A DNA stretch of 64,000 nucleotides from Janthinobacterium sp. 64 (GTDB lineage: Bacteria; Pseudomonadota; Gammaproteobacteria; Burkholderiales; Burkholderiaceae_D), in the NCBI RefSeq assembly GCF_002813325.1, contig NZ_PHUG01000001.1, positions 434,001 to 498,000 of the forward strand. The letters are read 5' to 3'. The notes under the pieces are model-generated. The model was not told the origin of the DNA. It saw only the letters and a list, made by a program, of their open reading frames with translations, and made no database searches. A program made the translations under genes and the position numbers. This document shows, one piece after another, positions 54,964 to 64,000 of the stretch. How positions within the stretch are numbered: the first letter of the stretch is position 1; every line of letters begins with the position of its first letter.

Positions 54964-55911
54964 ATGACCCAACACAGCAACGACAGCTACGGCGATATCG
55001 AGGAACAGGCGAGGCAATGGCTGGTGCGCCTGCGCTCGGGCCGGGCGAGCCAGGCCGATGCGCAGGCGTTCGCCCGCTGGCGCGCGCAAAGTCCCCGCCA
55101 CGCCCGGGCGGCGCGGGAACTGGGACAGCTGTGGCGCGGCCTGCGCATGGCGGCGCCCGCGGTGGCGCGCGAGCAGGCCATGCGCGCACCGTCGCGCGGC
55201 CGGCGCGCCTTCCTGGGCGGCGCGCTGGCCGCGGGCGTGGCGCTGCTGGCCTTGCGTCCGCCGCTGGCCCTGTGGCCGTCCGTGGGCGAACTGGCCGCCG
55301 ACTATCGCACGGGCACGGGCGAGCAGCGCCAACTGGCGCTGGCCGGCGGCGCACAAGTGCGCATGAATACGCAGACACGCCTGAACCTGCGCGGCGCGGA
55401 TGACGCCGCGTTCATCGAATTGCTGGCTGGTGAAGCGCAGATCGTCACGGGTGGCCGGGACGCGTGTACCGTGCTGACTGGCGGCGCGCGGCTGCAGGCG
55501 CGCGCCGCCAGTTTCAATGTGCGCTGCCTTCCGGATGGTGACGTGGAATTGAGCTGCCTTGAAGGCCGGGTCGAAGTCGACCACCCGCAGCGGCGCACCA
55601 CCTTGTCCGCGTCGCAGCAGTTGCGCTACGGCCCGGCCGCGCTGCGCCTGGCAGCGCCGGCCGATTCGAATGCCGTGCTGGCCTGGCGCCGCGGCCTGCT
55701 GCTGTTCAATGACACGCCGCTGGCGCAGGTGGTCGAGGAACTCAACCGATACCGGCCCGGCAGGATCTTCCTGCAAAGCGAAGAGCTGGGCATGCGCCGT
55801 GTCCAGGCGCAGTTTTCCATCGAGAAGCTCGATGTCGCCCTGGCGCTGATCCGCGACCTGTACGGCGCCCGGCTCACCTACTTGCCTGGCAATCTGGTCC
55901 TGCTCAGCTAG
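54964..55911 (+). CDS. FecR-type anti-sigma/sigma regulator, cassette 2 (VreR-like)
   Basis: A 315-aa membrane regulator, paralogous to that at 27534-28514. The N-terminus is EEQARQWLVRLRSGRASQADAQAFARWRAQSPRHARAAREL. The membrane segment starts with twin arginines in GRRAFLGGALAAGVALLALRPPL. The periplasmic domain has ADYRTGTGEQRQLALAGGAQVRMNTQTRLN, ELLAGEAQIVTGGRDACTVLTGG, and the STN-like tail PLAQVVEELNRYRPGRIFL. It starts 14 bp after the sigma gene. Regulation as in cassette 1; whether the two FecR proteins cross-talk is unknown. Confidence 0.92.
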   Translation: MTQHSNDSYGDIEEQARQWLVRLRSGRASQADAQAFARWRAQSPRHARAARELGQLWRGLRMAAPAVAREQAMRAPSRGRRAFLGGALAAGVALLALRPPLALWPSVGELAADYRTGTGEQRQLALAGGAQVRMNTQTRLNLRGADDAAFIELLAGEAQIVTGGRDACTVLTGGARLQARAASFNVRCLPDGDVELSCLEGRVEVDHPQRRTTLSASQQLRYGPAALRLAAPADSNAVLAWRRGLLLFNDTPLAQVVEELNRYRPGRIFLQSEELGMRRVQAQFSIEKLDVALALIRDLYGARLTYLPGNLVLLS

Positions 55912-55975
55912 GCCTTGTCACGCGCGCGCGCATCAAGCCGGGCGTGGACCGCAGTATCGCACCTTCCACTACGGG

Positions 55976-55990
55976 AACGCTCCCAGCGTT
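55976..55990. repeat. Short dyad before the second exoprotein gene
   Basis: AACGCT-CCC-AGCGTT, a perfect 6-bp-arm inverted repeat in the 211-bp gap between fecR and the exoprotein gene. No T tract follows. The rest of the gap carries only the ribosome site CCAGGAAATC just before the ATG, which is nearly identical to that of cassette 1. TGTCAC also occurs at 55916, but no matching second box follows. Confidence 0.35.
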
Positions 55991-56122
55991 GCCTTCGATA
56001 GTGTTTCTGGAAAAAATAAATGCGGGTTAGGCGGACAGCATGCGTCCCAGTCATGAGCAGCGCATTTTCAGCGCGCCTTCCCTGACCAACCAGCACGTTC
56101 ATTTTTCCAGGAAATCATTGCC

Positions 56123-59100
56123 ATGACCATGTTTCACACTGCCCCGCGCAAGACCATGACACAGACGCTGCGCGTGCGCGTGCCCGTGCCGCAAGCGGCC
56201 ATGCGCCTTACGCCCCTCGCGTATGCCGTGGCCGTGCTGCTGGCGGCGGGCGGCACGGTGCAGCAGGCGCAGGCGCAGCAGGCGTTCAGCGGCGCCTGGT
56301 TTGCCGGCAAGGGTGCAACGCAGGCGACAGCGGTGCAGACGGGGCGGCAGCCCGGCGGCGTGCCGCTGGCCGGCCGGCCGGCGGCGCCCGGCCCGCAGAC
56401 TGGCGAGCAGTTGCAGCGTTCGCTCAACAACCTGAATCTGGCCGCGCGCGCCATCGCTGCGCAGCAGGCGGCGCAGGCACAGGCGCGCCAGGCGGCGGCC
56501 ACTGCGCCCGGCGTGCCCGACGGCCTGGTGAATGGCGGCCTGAAGATCGATGCCAACAGCCTGACGGCTGGCTGGCTCAACGCCCAGGCTCCCGTGCAGA
56601 CGGTGCAGGCAGGCAAGACGACGGTGCTGGTGCGGCAGACGGCCGACAAGGCCATCCTGAACTGGGAAACGTTGAATGTCGGCAAGGATACGACCTTGTC
56701 CTTCCAGCAGCAGAAGGACTGGGCCGTACTGAACCGGGTCAATGATCCGCTGGCCCGTCCCAGCCAGATCCAGGGCCGCATCGAGGGCGATGGCACGGTG
56801 CTGCTGGTCAACCGCAACGGCATCGTCTTCCATGGCGCCAGCCAGGTCGATACGCGCAACCTGGTGGCTGCCGCCGCCGGCATGGGCGACGCGCAGTTCC
56901 GCGAGCGCGGCATTTACAGCAATGGCAGCGTGCCATCGATCAGTGATGCACTGGGCAAGGTCGATGTGCTGCGCGGCGCGCGCCTCGCCACGCGCGCGCC
57001 CGCCAATTCCACCGAGGGCGGCGGCTATGTGCTGCTGGCTGGCGCCGAGGTGCATAACGGCGGCGAGATCCTGGCGCCGAAGGGACAGGCGCTGCTGGCC
57101 GCTGGCGACAGCTTCGTCATCCGCAAGGGCGTGGGCACGGATGGCAATGCGCTGTCCACCACGCGTGGCAATGAGGTCGTGCCGCGCTTCGGCGCGGCGG
57201 GGGCGACAGGCAAGGTCGCCAATTCGGGGCTGATCCAGGTGCGCGAAGGCGATGCGACCCTGGCCGGGCGCGAGGTGCGCCAGGATGGCGTGCTGCTGGC
57301 CAGCACCAGCGTCAATGCGCGCGGCACGCTGCACCTGCAGGCGCTGGGCGAGCAGGCCGCCGTGGTGCTGGGGCAGGGCGCCACGACAGCCGTCCTGATC
57401 GAGGAAGCGGCGGGCAATACGGCGCTCGACAGCCAGCGCGACGGCTTGCGCGCCCCGGCCGTGGCCGGCGCCGGGTCCATGCTGCCGCTGGCGGACCGGC
57501 GCGACCAGTCGCGCATCGCCATCGACAGCGCCGGCATGGTGGATTTCCAGGGAGCGTCGCTGACGCTGGCCACGGGCGGGCAGATCAGCGTCAATGCGGC
57601 CGGCCGCAGCCTGGTGCGCGATGGCGCACAGATCGACGTGGCGGGCGCGGCGGGTGTGCGGCTGGCCATGGAAAGCAACAACGTCAAGGTCAACGTGCAG
57701 GGCAACGAACAGCGCGACGCACCCGGCAACCGTGATGGCAAGGGGCTCAATAGCAGCGATATCTGGCTGGACAGGCGCAGCCTGGTGTTTGTTCCCAAGG
57801 GAACGAACGGCTATGACAGCGACCGCTGGTACACGGCGGGCGGCTTGCTGGAGGTAGGCGGCTACCTGGGCATGCAGGGACACACGGTGGGAGAATGGAT
57901 GGCGCAGGGCGGCACGCTCAGTTTTGACGGCAAGGACGTCGTCACGCAGGCCGGTTCCAGCATCAACCTGTCGGGCGGCACCTTGCGGGTGGAGGGCGGC
58001 TCGATCCGCCAGACCTGGGTGAATGGGGCCGACGGCCGCCAGTACGAAGCATCGCGCGCCCCCGGCGATTTGCTATACACGGGCCTGTACCGGGGCTTTG
58101 AAGAGCTGCACGCGCGCTGGGGCGAGTCCGCCACGGCTTCCTACCGCAGTCCGCTGATCGCGCCGCTGCAGCGGCTGGAAAACGGGTATACGGTGGGGCG
58201 CGATGCCGGCAAGCTGGTGATCGGCACGCAGGCGGCCGTGCTGGAAGGGGTGATCGACGCCAGCGCCGTCCAGGGGCCGGGCCAGCAGCAGGCGGCGCAG
58301 GCCGGTGTCGATGGCTATCATCAGTCGCACAAGGCCGCCGCCACGCGCGGCCAGCTGATCGTCGGGCGCTCCGTGCCCATGTTCGAAAAGAGCACGGGCC
58401 TGACGCACGACAGCCTGGGCGCCGTCATGCGCGACGTGCAACTGGCCGGCGGCGCGGACGATATCGCCGCAGGCCTGGACCTGGGCACGCTGCTGCCGAC
58501 CTCGCGCCAGGGGCGCCTGGTGCTCGATACGGCACGCCTGAACGGCTTCGAACTGGGCGCCATCCGCATTGCCGCCACGGATACGATCGCCGTCAATGGC
58601 GCCGTGCGCGTGGCCGACGGCGGCAACGTGACCCTGTACGGCAGCGACGTGGCAGTCAATGCCGACGTGACGGCGCACGCGGGCGGCATCCAGATCGGCA
58701 ATATCCTGCGGCAGGCCGTCAACGGCCGTATCGAGGACAGCGTGCTGAAGGCGCCCACCGGCGGCAAGGCCGGCGTGCAGGTGGCCGGCGGCGTGACGTT
58801 CGATGCGAGCGGCTTGTGGAGCCAGTCCCTGCAGGATGAGGAATCATTGCCTGGCGCCAGGCTGGCATACCGGCATGGCGGCAGTGTTTCCCTGCGCAGC
58901 AGCGGCGACGTGCTGCTGCGCCAGGACAGTCGCATCGACGTGCGCTCGGGTGCGGCGCAGCTGGCCGGTGGTACGCTACGCGGCGGCAAGGGCGGCAACG
59001 TGACGCTGGAAACGCGCATGCAGGGCAGCGAGCGCGCGGCCAGCCTGGGTTTCGACGGCGCGCTGCTGGGCCAGGGCATGGAGGGCGGCGGCACGCTGCA

Positions 59101-62100
59101 GGTGCGCGCGGCGAAGGTGCTGATCGGCGGAACGGCGCGGGCGGCGGCCGACACGCTGCAGCTCGACAGCGGCTTTTTTGACAAAGGGTTTTCCCGCTAC
59201 GATATCGGCGGCAATGGCGGCTTGACGGTGGCCGACGGCGCGCAGGTGGCGGTGACGATGCCGCTGCTGCGCCTGGCCGGGCAGGAGGTGGAAGCGTGGC
59301 TGTCGCCCGTATACCGCGAAGACGCGAGGAAGGGCGTGCTGACGCAGCGCCTCGGCGCCAGCTTGCGGCTGCAGGCCGGCGTGGCGGACGTCTCCGGCGG
59401 CGCGGATATGGCCAGCGTCCAGGCGCGCATCGGCCACGGCGCCGTGCTGGAAGTCGATCCCGGCCAGTCGATCACGCTGGCCAGTGTCGGCCAGCTGACG
59501 CTCGATGGCCGCCTGAATGCCTGGGGCGGCAAGATCGTGCTGGAAGGCATGGCGGGCGATGTGCAGGCGGCCGAGACGGCCAACGGCGCCGGGCATGGCC
59601 GCTCGATCTGGATCGGCGACGGGGCCGTGCTGGACGCGGCGGCGCGCGCCGCCACGGCCGTCGATGCGCGCGGCCAGCGCTATGGCCTGGTGCGCGACGG
59701 CGGCAGCATCGTGGTGGGCGGCACGCTCGACCAGGCCACGGGCAAGGCAGATGCGGCGCACCTGTTCGTGGCCGTGCGCGAAGGCGCGCTGCTCGACGCT
59801 TCCGGCACGCAGGCGCAGCTCGACGTGGCGGGCCTGGGCGCCACGCAAGTGGCCAGCCGTGGCGGCAGCATCGCGCTGGCGTCGAACAACGGCCTGTATC
59901 TTGACGGCCAGATGAAGGCCGGGGCGGGCGGCGCCGGCGCGGCCGGCGGCACGCTCGCCCTCGCGCTGGAAACGCCGCAGTACCGCGATACCGCGGGCGC
60001 GCGCGTGCGCCAGGCGCGCGAGTTCATGCTGCGCCAGCAGCCGGCCGGCGGCACGCTGGCTGCCACCCAGCCGGAACAGGCGGCCGCGCAGTTCGCGTAT
60101 GGCCACGCGGCGCTGGCCGCCTCGCAGGTGGCCGCCGGCGGCTTCGGCAATCTGTCCATCCTCAGCAACGGCATGCTCGGCTTCGATGGCGACCTGTCCC
60201 TGTCGCTGGGCCAGAGCCTGCATCTGTACGCGCCCACCCTGGTACTGGCCGACGGCGCGGCAGCAGCCACGCGCGTGCTGCTGGCGGCGCCGTACATGCG
60301 CCTGGCCGGCATCGGCGCCGTTGGCGCGGGCGATGGCCAGATACGTCCCACTGTGACGGGCGGCGTATCGACGCAGCCGGCCGCAGGCACCTTGCGCCTG
60401 GAAGCCACGCAGCTGCTCGACGTGCGCGACGTACTGACGACGGGTGCGCATGGGGGTAAGGAGCGTGCGCAAGGACTGCCGATGGTGCTCGACCGGCGTG
60501 CCTTCGACAGCGTGGAACTGGCCAGCCAGGGCGACTTGCGCTTCCTGGGCGCTACCGTCAGCGGCCAGAATACCGTTCTCAACACGCCGGCCGACCTGGC
60601 GCTGACGGCGGCGCGCATTTATCCGGCAACGGGGGCCAACGCCATCGTGCGGGCCGGCTACCTGGGCGGGGGCAGCGATTATGCGCAGCAGCGCCTGCTG
60701 CGCATAGGCCGCGCCGGCACGGATGGCGCAGCGCTGCCGCCATCTTCCGCCTTTGGAAAGCTGACCCTGGGCGCCGCCGCGATCGAGCAGGGCGGAGTGT
60801 TGCTGGCCCCGCTGGGCGGCCTCGTGCTGGGCGCCAGTACGGGCGCCAGCATGTCGGATACGCGTTCCCTGCGCTTCCTGCCGGGCAGCGTGACGTCGGT
60901 CAGCGGCGCCGGCCTGATGCTGCCATATGGCGGCACGGCCGATGGCGTCAGCTGGAGCTACGATGGCCAGGATGTCAGCTTGCTGGGCGCGGGCGGCACC
61001 TATGGCACGACGGCCAATCTGAAAGTGGGACTGGCGATGAAGAGCCGCGCGGTCGACGTGCAGCCGGGCGCCGTGCTCGATCTGTCGGGTGGCGGCCAGT
61101 TGCTGGGCGCCGCCTTCGTGGCCGGCCGTGGCGGCTCCACTGATGCGCGCTACCATCCGCTGGTGCAGACGCGGGCCAACGGCGGCTTCATCCTGCCTGA
61201 ACTGGCCAGCAATCCCGTGTACGCGATCGTGCCGGGCGCGCAGGCGCCGGTGGCGCCCGCCGATGGCGAGCGCGGCGCCAGTGTGCCCGTGCCGGGCCAG
61301 CAGGTGACGATAGGCGCCGGCGTGCCCGGTTTGCCGGCCGGCAGCTACACCTTGCTGCCGTCGACCTACGCCTTGCTGCCGGGCGCCTTCCGCGTCGAGT
61401 TCAATGGCCAGGCCGGCATCGCGCCGGCCGCGCCGAATGCCATGCGCAACGGTTCCTGGGCCGCCAGCGGCCGCCTGTCCGTGGCAGGCACGGACATCGG
61501 CGACGCCCTGTCGCGACAGCTGATCGTGACGCCGGCCAGCGTGTTGCGCAGTTATTCGCAGTACCGGGAAACCAGCTATGCCGATTTTGTGCGCGCCGAC
61601 GCGGCCAGGCTGGATGTGCCGCGCGCCATGCTGGAAGCGGATGCGAGGACCATGGTGGTCCAGTTGATGCCAGGCAATGGCGACGCCATCGATTTCCATT
61701 TCCAGGGCCAGGCCCGCTTTCAGCCCGCCGACAAGGGACATGGCGGCACGCTGGCCTTCCCGATGGACGGCGGGCATCTGGAAGTGCTGGCGGCCGCTGG
61801 CCAGGCCGGCGCCGACATGGGCAGCGTATCGCTGCGCGCCGTTGACGTCAACGCCGTGGGCGCGGCGCGCCTGTCGCTGGGCAGCTTGCCCGTGGTGCGC
61901 TACGGCCAGGGCGGCAACTTGCTCGACTTCGCCACTGGCGGGGCAGCCGGCGCCATCACCGTGCGTGACGGGGCGTCGCTGTCGGCCGCCGAAGTATTGC
62001 TCATCGCCAACTCAACAGTGGCAAACCAGGGCGCCGGCATCAAGGTCGAGCAGGGGGCGGCCATCAGCACGCTGGGGCGCGGCAGGTCCGCCTTCGATGC

Positions 62101-64000
62101 CGACGACGGTTTCGTCTACCAGCCCGGCTACCGTGGCGTGCTGGCCGTTTCCAATGGGCGCCTGCAGATGCTGGCGCCGGAATACGATAGCGTGGGCACG
62201 CCGGCCAGCATCCGCATCGGCACTTGTGCGCAGGTAGCTTGTGCGGCAACCACCTCGCTGTATTCGGAAGGCTCGATCGCCTTTGCCACCAGCAGCGCCT
62301 TCGAGCTCGGCGACGCCGTGCGCTACGGCACGCGTCACCTGACCCTGGCGGTCGGCGGCATCAACGTGGGCAGTGCGCAGACGCTCGATGCGACCGCCGC
62401 GCGCGGTGCCCTGCCGCCGGGGCTGAGCTTGAACCAGGAGGTCCTGGACCGCCTGCTGCGCGGCGATGCCGGCACGGGCGCGCCGGCCTTGCAGACCTTG
62501 TCGCTGACGGCGGCCCAGTCGCTCAATTTTTACGGCGACACGACCCTGAGCACCATGGATGCCAGCGGAAAGTCGCTGCTGGACAAGTTGTCGCTGACGA
62601 CGCCGGCCATGTATGGCGGCGGCAAGGCGGGCGAGGCGGCGCGCATCGTCACCGACACCCTCGTCTGGAATGGCGGCACGGCCGGCCCGGCAGCGCTGCC
62701 CGGCGCCGTGCTGGCCGGCGGCGCCGGCACGGGCAGCGGCACGCTCGACGTGCGTGCGCGGCGCATCGAGTTCGGCTATGGCCCCGACACGCGCCCGGAC
62801 ACGCTGGCCGACGCGCAGCGCCTGATCCTGGGCTTTGCCGACGTCAGGCTCAATGCCAGCGAGCGCATCACGGCCAACCACAAGGGCAGCCTGGCCGTGC
62901 ACCAGTCGCAGGGCGCGTATGCGACGGGCAAGGGCTACGCCTACGCCGGCGGCGACCTGTACCTGAACACGCCGCTGCTGACGGGACAAGCCGGTTCCGT
63001 CAACCGCATCACGGCAGGCGGGGCGCTCAATATCGCGGGAGCGGGCTCTGGCGGGCCGGCGGCGCTTGCCGGCAGCGACGCGCTGGGCGCGGAACTGCTG
63101 TTGGCGGGCAATAGCGTGACGCTCGATACGGCCGTGGTGTTGCCTAGCGGCAAACTGACCCTGGCCGCCACGGGCGACGTGCGCCTGCTGGACGGCGCGC
63201 AGCTGGACCTGGCAGGGCGCAAGGTCAGCATCCACGATGCGGACAAATACAGCTGGGGCGGCGAAGTCATACTGACCAGCCGCAGCGGCAATATCGCGCA
63301 GGCGGCCGCCGCCGGCATCGATGTGTCGGCCCGCAACAACCAGGGCGGCAAGGTGCAAGCCATCGCCCTCGATGCGGCCGCAGGCAAGGTCGACTTGCAG
63401 GGCCGGCTGCTGGGCGGCGCCAGCGGCCGCTATGACGCCGGTGGCACCGTCTTGCCCTACAAGGGCGGCGCCGTGGATATCCGCGCGCAGGACGTGGGCG
63501 ATTTCGCGGCCCTGAACCGGCGCCTGAACGACGGCAAGGTGGACGGCGAACGCAGTTTCCAGATCAAGCAGGGCGATCTGACCATCGGTGACGAGATCAG
63601 GGCGGGCAGCGTCAATGTTTCGCTCGATAATGGCCGCCTGACGGTGGCGGGCGCCATCGACGCCAGCGGCGAGCGCGTGGGCGCCATCCGCCTGGCGGGC
63701 AAGCATGGCGTGACGCTGGCCGGCACGGCCGTGCTCGACGCGCATGGCAGCGTGCTGCGCGTCGACAGCTATGGCAAGATCATCGATGCGCCGAACCGGG
63801 CGATGATCGAAATCAATGCGGGCGATGGCGTGCTGGCCCTGGACGGCGGTGCGCGGCTCGATGTGCGCCACGGCACGGCGGCCGGCAGCGGCGCGGGCAA
63901 GGGCCGGCATGACGACCAGGCGCGCGGCACCCTGGACTTGCACGCGGCGCGCCTGGGCAGCGCCGGTGGCGCCAGCGACGCCGACGCGGCCACGCACGGC
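56123..64000 (+). CDS. Giant filamentous haemagglutinin-family exoprotein, DUF3739 type, cassette 2 (partial)
   Basis: Paralogue of the 28670-41269 product; 2626 codons are visible and the gene runs off the window end without a stop. The N-terminus has a Sec signal (LTPLAYAVAVLLAAGGTVQQAQA) and then QAFSGAWFAGKGATQ, LQRSLNNLNLAARAIAAQQA, ILNWETLNVGKDTTLSFQQQ, ARPSQIQGRIEGDGTV and LLVNRNGIVFHGASQVDTRN, the two-partner-secretion haemagglutination domain. Beta-repeat segments then run parallel to cassette 1 up to about its residue 2600. CCAGGAAATC precedes ATG 56123. It is probably a second adhesin under its own sigma/anti-sigma pair. A transporter (TpsB) could lie beyond the window. Confidence 0.92.
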   Translation, partial: MTMFHTAPRKTMTQTLRVRVPVPQAAMRLTPLAYAVAVLLAAGGTVQQAQAQQAFSGAWFAGKGATQATAVQTGRQPGGVPLAGRPAAPGPQTGEQLQRSLNNLNLAARAIAAQQAAQAQARQAAATAPGVPDGLVNGGLKIDANSLTAGWLNAQAPVQTVQAGKTTVLVRQTADKAILNWETLNVGKDTTLSFQQQKDWAVLNRVNDPLARPSQIQGRIEGDGTVLLVNRNGIVFHGASQVDTRNLVAAAAGMGDAQFRERGIYSNGSVPSISDALGKVDVLRGARLATRAPANSTEGGGYVLLAGAEVHNGGEILAPKGQALLAAGDSFVIRKGVGTDGNALSTTRGNEVVPRFGAAGATGKVANSGLIQVREGDATLAGREVRQDGVLLASTSVNARGTLHLQALGEQAAVVLGQGATTAVLIEEAAGNTALDSQRDGLRAPAVAGAGSMLPLADRRDQSRIAIDSAGMVDFQGASLTLATGGQISVNAAGRSLVRDGAQIDVAGAAGVRLAMESNNVKVNVQGNEQRDAPGNRDGKGLNSSDIWLDRRSLVFVPKGTNGYDSDRWYTAGGLLEVGGYLGMQGHTVGEWMAQGGTLSFDGKDVVTQAGSSINLSGGTLRVEGGSIRQTWVNGADGRQYEASRAPGDLLYTGLYRGFEELHARWGESATASYRSPLIAPLQRLENGYTVGRDAGKLVIGTQAAVLEGVIDASAVQGPGQQQAAQAGVDGYHQSHKAAATRGQLIVGRSVPMFEKSTGLTHDSLGAVMRDVQLAGGADDIAAGLDLGTLLPTSRQGRLVLDTARLNGFELGAIRIAATDTIAVNGAVRVADGGNVTLYGSDVAVNADVTAHAGGIQIGNILRQAVNGRIEDSVLKAPTGGKAGVQVAGGVTFDASGLWSQSLQDEESLPGARLAYRHGGSVSLRSSGDVLLRQDSRIDVRSGAAQLAGGTLRGGKGGNVTLETRMQGSERAASLGFDGALLGQGMEGGGTLQVRAAKVLIGGTARAAADTLQLDSGFFDKGFSRYDIGGNGGLTVADGAQVAVTMPLLRLAGQEVEAWLSPVYREDARKGVLTQRLGASLRLQAGVADVSGGADMASVQARIGHGAVLEVDPGQSITLASVGQLTLDGRLNAWGGKIVLEGMAGDVQAAETANGAGHGRSIWIGDGAVLDAAARAATAVDARGQRYGLVRDGGSIVVGGTLDQATGKADAAHLFVAVREGALLDASGTQAQLDVAGLGATQVASRGGSIALASNNGLYLDGQMKAGAGGAGAAGGTLALALETPQYRDTAGARVRQAREFMLRQQPAGGTLAATQPEQAAAQFAYGHAALAASQVAAGGFGNLSILSNGMLGFDGDLSLSLGQSLHLYAPTLVLADGAAAATRVLLAAPYMRLAGIGAVGAGDGQIRPTVTGGVSTQPAAGTLRLEATQLLDVRDVLTTGAHGGKERAQGLPMVLDRRAFDSVELASQGDLRFLGATVSGQNTVLNTPADLALTAARIYPATGANAIVRAGYLGGGSDYAQQRLLRIGRAGTDGAALPPSSAFGKLTLGAAAIEQGGVLLAPLGGLVLGASTGASMSDTRSLRFLPGSVTSVSGAGLMLPYGGTADGVSWSYDGQDVSLLGAGGTYGTTANLKVGLAMKSRAVDVQPGAVLDLSGGGQLLGAAFVAGRGGSTDARYHPLVQTRANGGFILPELASNPVYAIVPGAQAPVAPADGERGASVPVPGQQVTIGAGVPGLPAGSYTLLPSTYALLPGAFRVEFNGQAGIAPAAPNAMRNGSWAASGRLSVAGTDIGDALSRQLIVTPASVLRSYSQYRETSYADFVRADAARLDVPRAMLEADARTMVVQLMPGNGDAIDFHFQGQARFQPADKGHGGTLAFPMDGGHLEVLAAAGQAGADMGSVSLRAVDVNAVGAARLSLGSLPVVRYGQGGNLLDFATGGAAGAITVRDGASLSAAEVLLIANSTVANQGAGIKVEQGAAISTLGRGRSAFDADDGFVYQPGYRGVLAVSNGRLQMLAPEYDSVGTPASIRIGTCAQVACAATTSLYSEGSIAFATSSAFELGDAVRYGTRHLTLAVGGINVGSAQTLDATAARGALPPGLSLNQEVLDRLLRGDAGTGAPALQTLSLTAAQSLNFYGDTTLSTMDASGKSLLDKLSLTTPAMYGGGKAGEAARIVTDTLVWNGGTAGPAALPGAVLAGGAGTGSGTLDVRARRIEFGYGPDTRPDTLADAQRLILGFADVRLNASERITANHKGSLAVHQSQGAYATGKGYAYAGGDLYLNTPLLTGQAGSVNRITAGGALNIAGAGSGGPAALAGSDALGAELLLAGNSVTLDTAVVLPSGKLTLAATGDVRLLDGAQLDLAGRKVSIHDADKYSWGGEVILTSRSGNIAQAAAAGIDVSARNNQGGKVQAIALDAAAGKVDLQGRLLGGASGRYDAGGTVLPYKGGAVDIRAQDVGDFAALNRRLNDGKVDGERSFQIKQGDLTIGDEIRAGSVNVSLDNGRLTVAGAIDASGERVGAIRLAGKHGVTLAGTAVLDAHGSVLRVDSYGKIIDAPNRAMIEINAGDGVLALDGGARLDVRHGTAAGSGAGKGRHDDQARGTLDLHAARLGSAGGASDADAATHG

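Noticed and set aside
55916..55945. A third TGTCAC promoter element before the second exoprotein gene
   Set aside because: TGTCAC is present, but the sequence 17 bp later (CGGGCGT) does not match YGTGTAG.

Overview
The window is high-GC, densely packed bacterial DNA with the codon habits and gene families of a betaproteobacterium. The mix of DUF2145, DUF3739-type filamentous haemagglutinins, FecI/FecR pairs, beta-class GST and PaoABC points to the Oxalobacteraceae (Janthinobacterium/Massilia/Duganella type). That placement is inference from gene content, not from a marker gene. No tRNA, rRNA, CRISPR array or intact insertion sequence was seen.

Layout. 1-2.7 kb: the end of an RND efflux pump gene and its outer-membrane channel. 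2.7-7.2 kb: a frameshifted small gene, an orphan arsB with an inverted repeat in front, then nemR, a terminator and nemA plus two small oxidoreductase-linked genes; two identical 17-bp operator-like sequences flank nemR. 7.2-16.6 kb: housekeeping and accessory enzymes (a GNAT/flavin-reductase fusion, a glycosyltransferase, a DUF2145 pair, HDOD, acyl-CoA-dehydrogenase-like, FAD monooxygenase, GstA) and a protein resembling a catalytically dead primase. 16.6-20 kb: an AT-richer patch of small orphan genes, broken genes and a (CAGT)12 microsatellite. 20-26 kb: nitronate monooxygenase divergent from a LysR/MFS pair, then a minus-strand operon of M14 peptidase, alpha/beta hydrolase and serine hydrolase.

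26.1-42 kb and 53.5-64 kb hold the most notable system: two paralogous cassettes, each a small STN-TonB_C-like periplasmic protein, a FecI-type ECF sigma factor, a FecR-type anti-sigma factor and a giant filamentous haemagglutinin (4199 aa in the first; cut by the window end after 2626 codons in the second). The order matches the VreA/VreI/VreR (PUMA3) surface signalling system of Pseudomonas aeruginosa, which controls a two-partner-secretion exoprotein. Here the exoprotein gene lies directly downstream, and the first copy ends in a second ECF sigma gene that overlaps the exoprotein stop codon. Both cassettes share a promoter-like element, TGTCAC-N17-YGTGTAG, about 60-90 bp before the first gene.

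Between the cassettes lie paoABC (periplasmic molybdenum aldehyde oxidoreductase), a three-gene unit of hybrid kinase, substrate-binding protein and membrane hybrid kinase without any transporter genes, corA and a WYL-domain regulator. Most transcription from 26 kb to the end is on the + strand with many 1-17 bp gene overlaps, suggesting long, translationally coupled operons.
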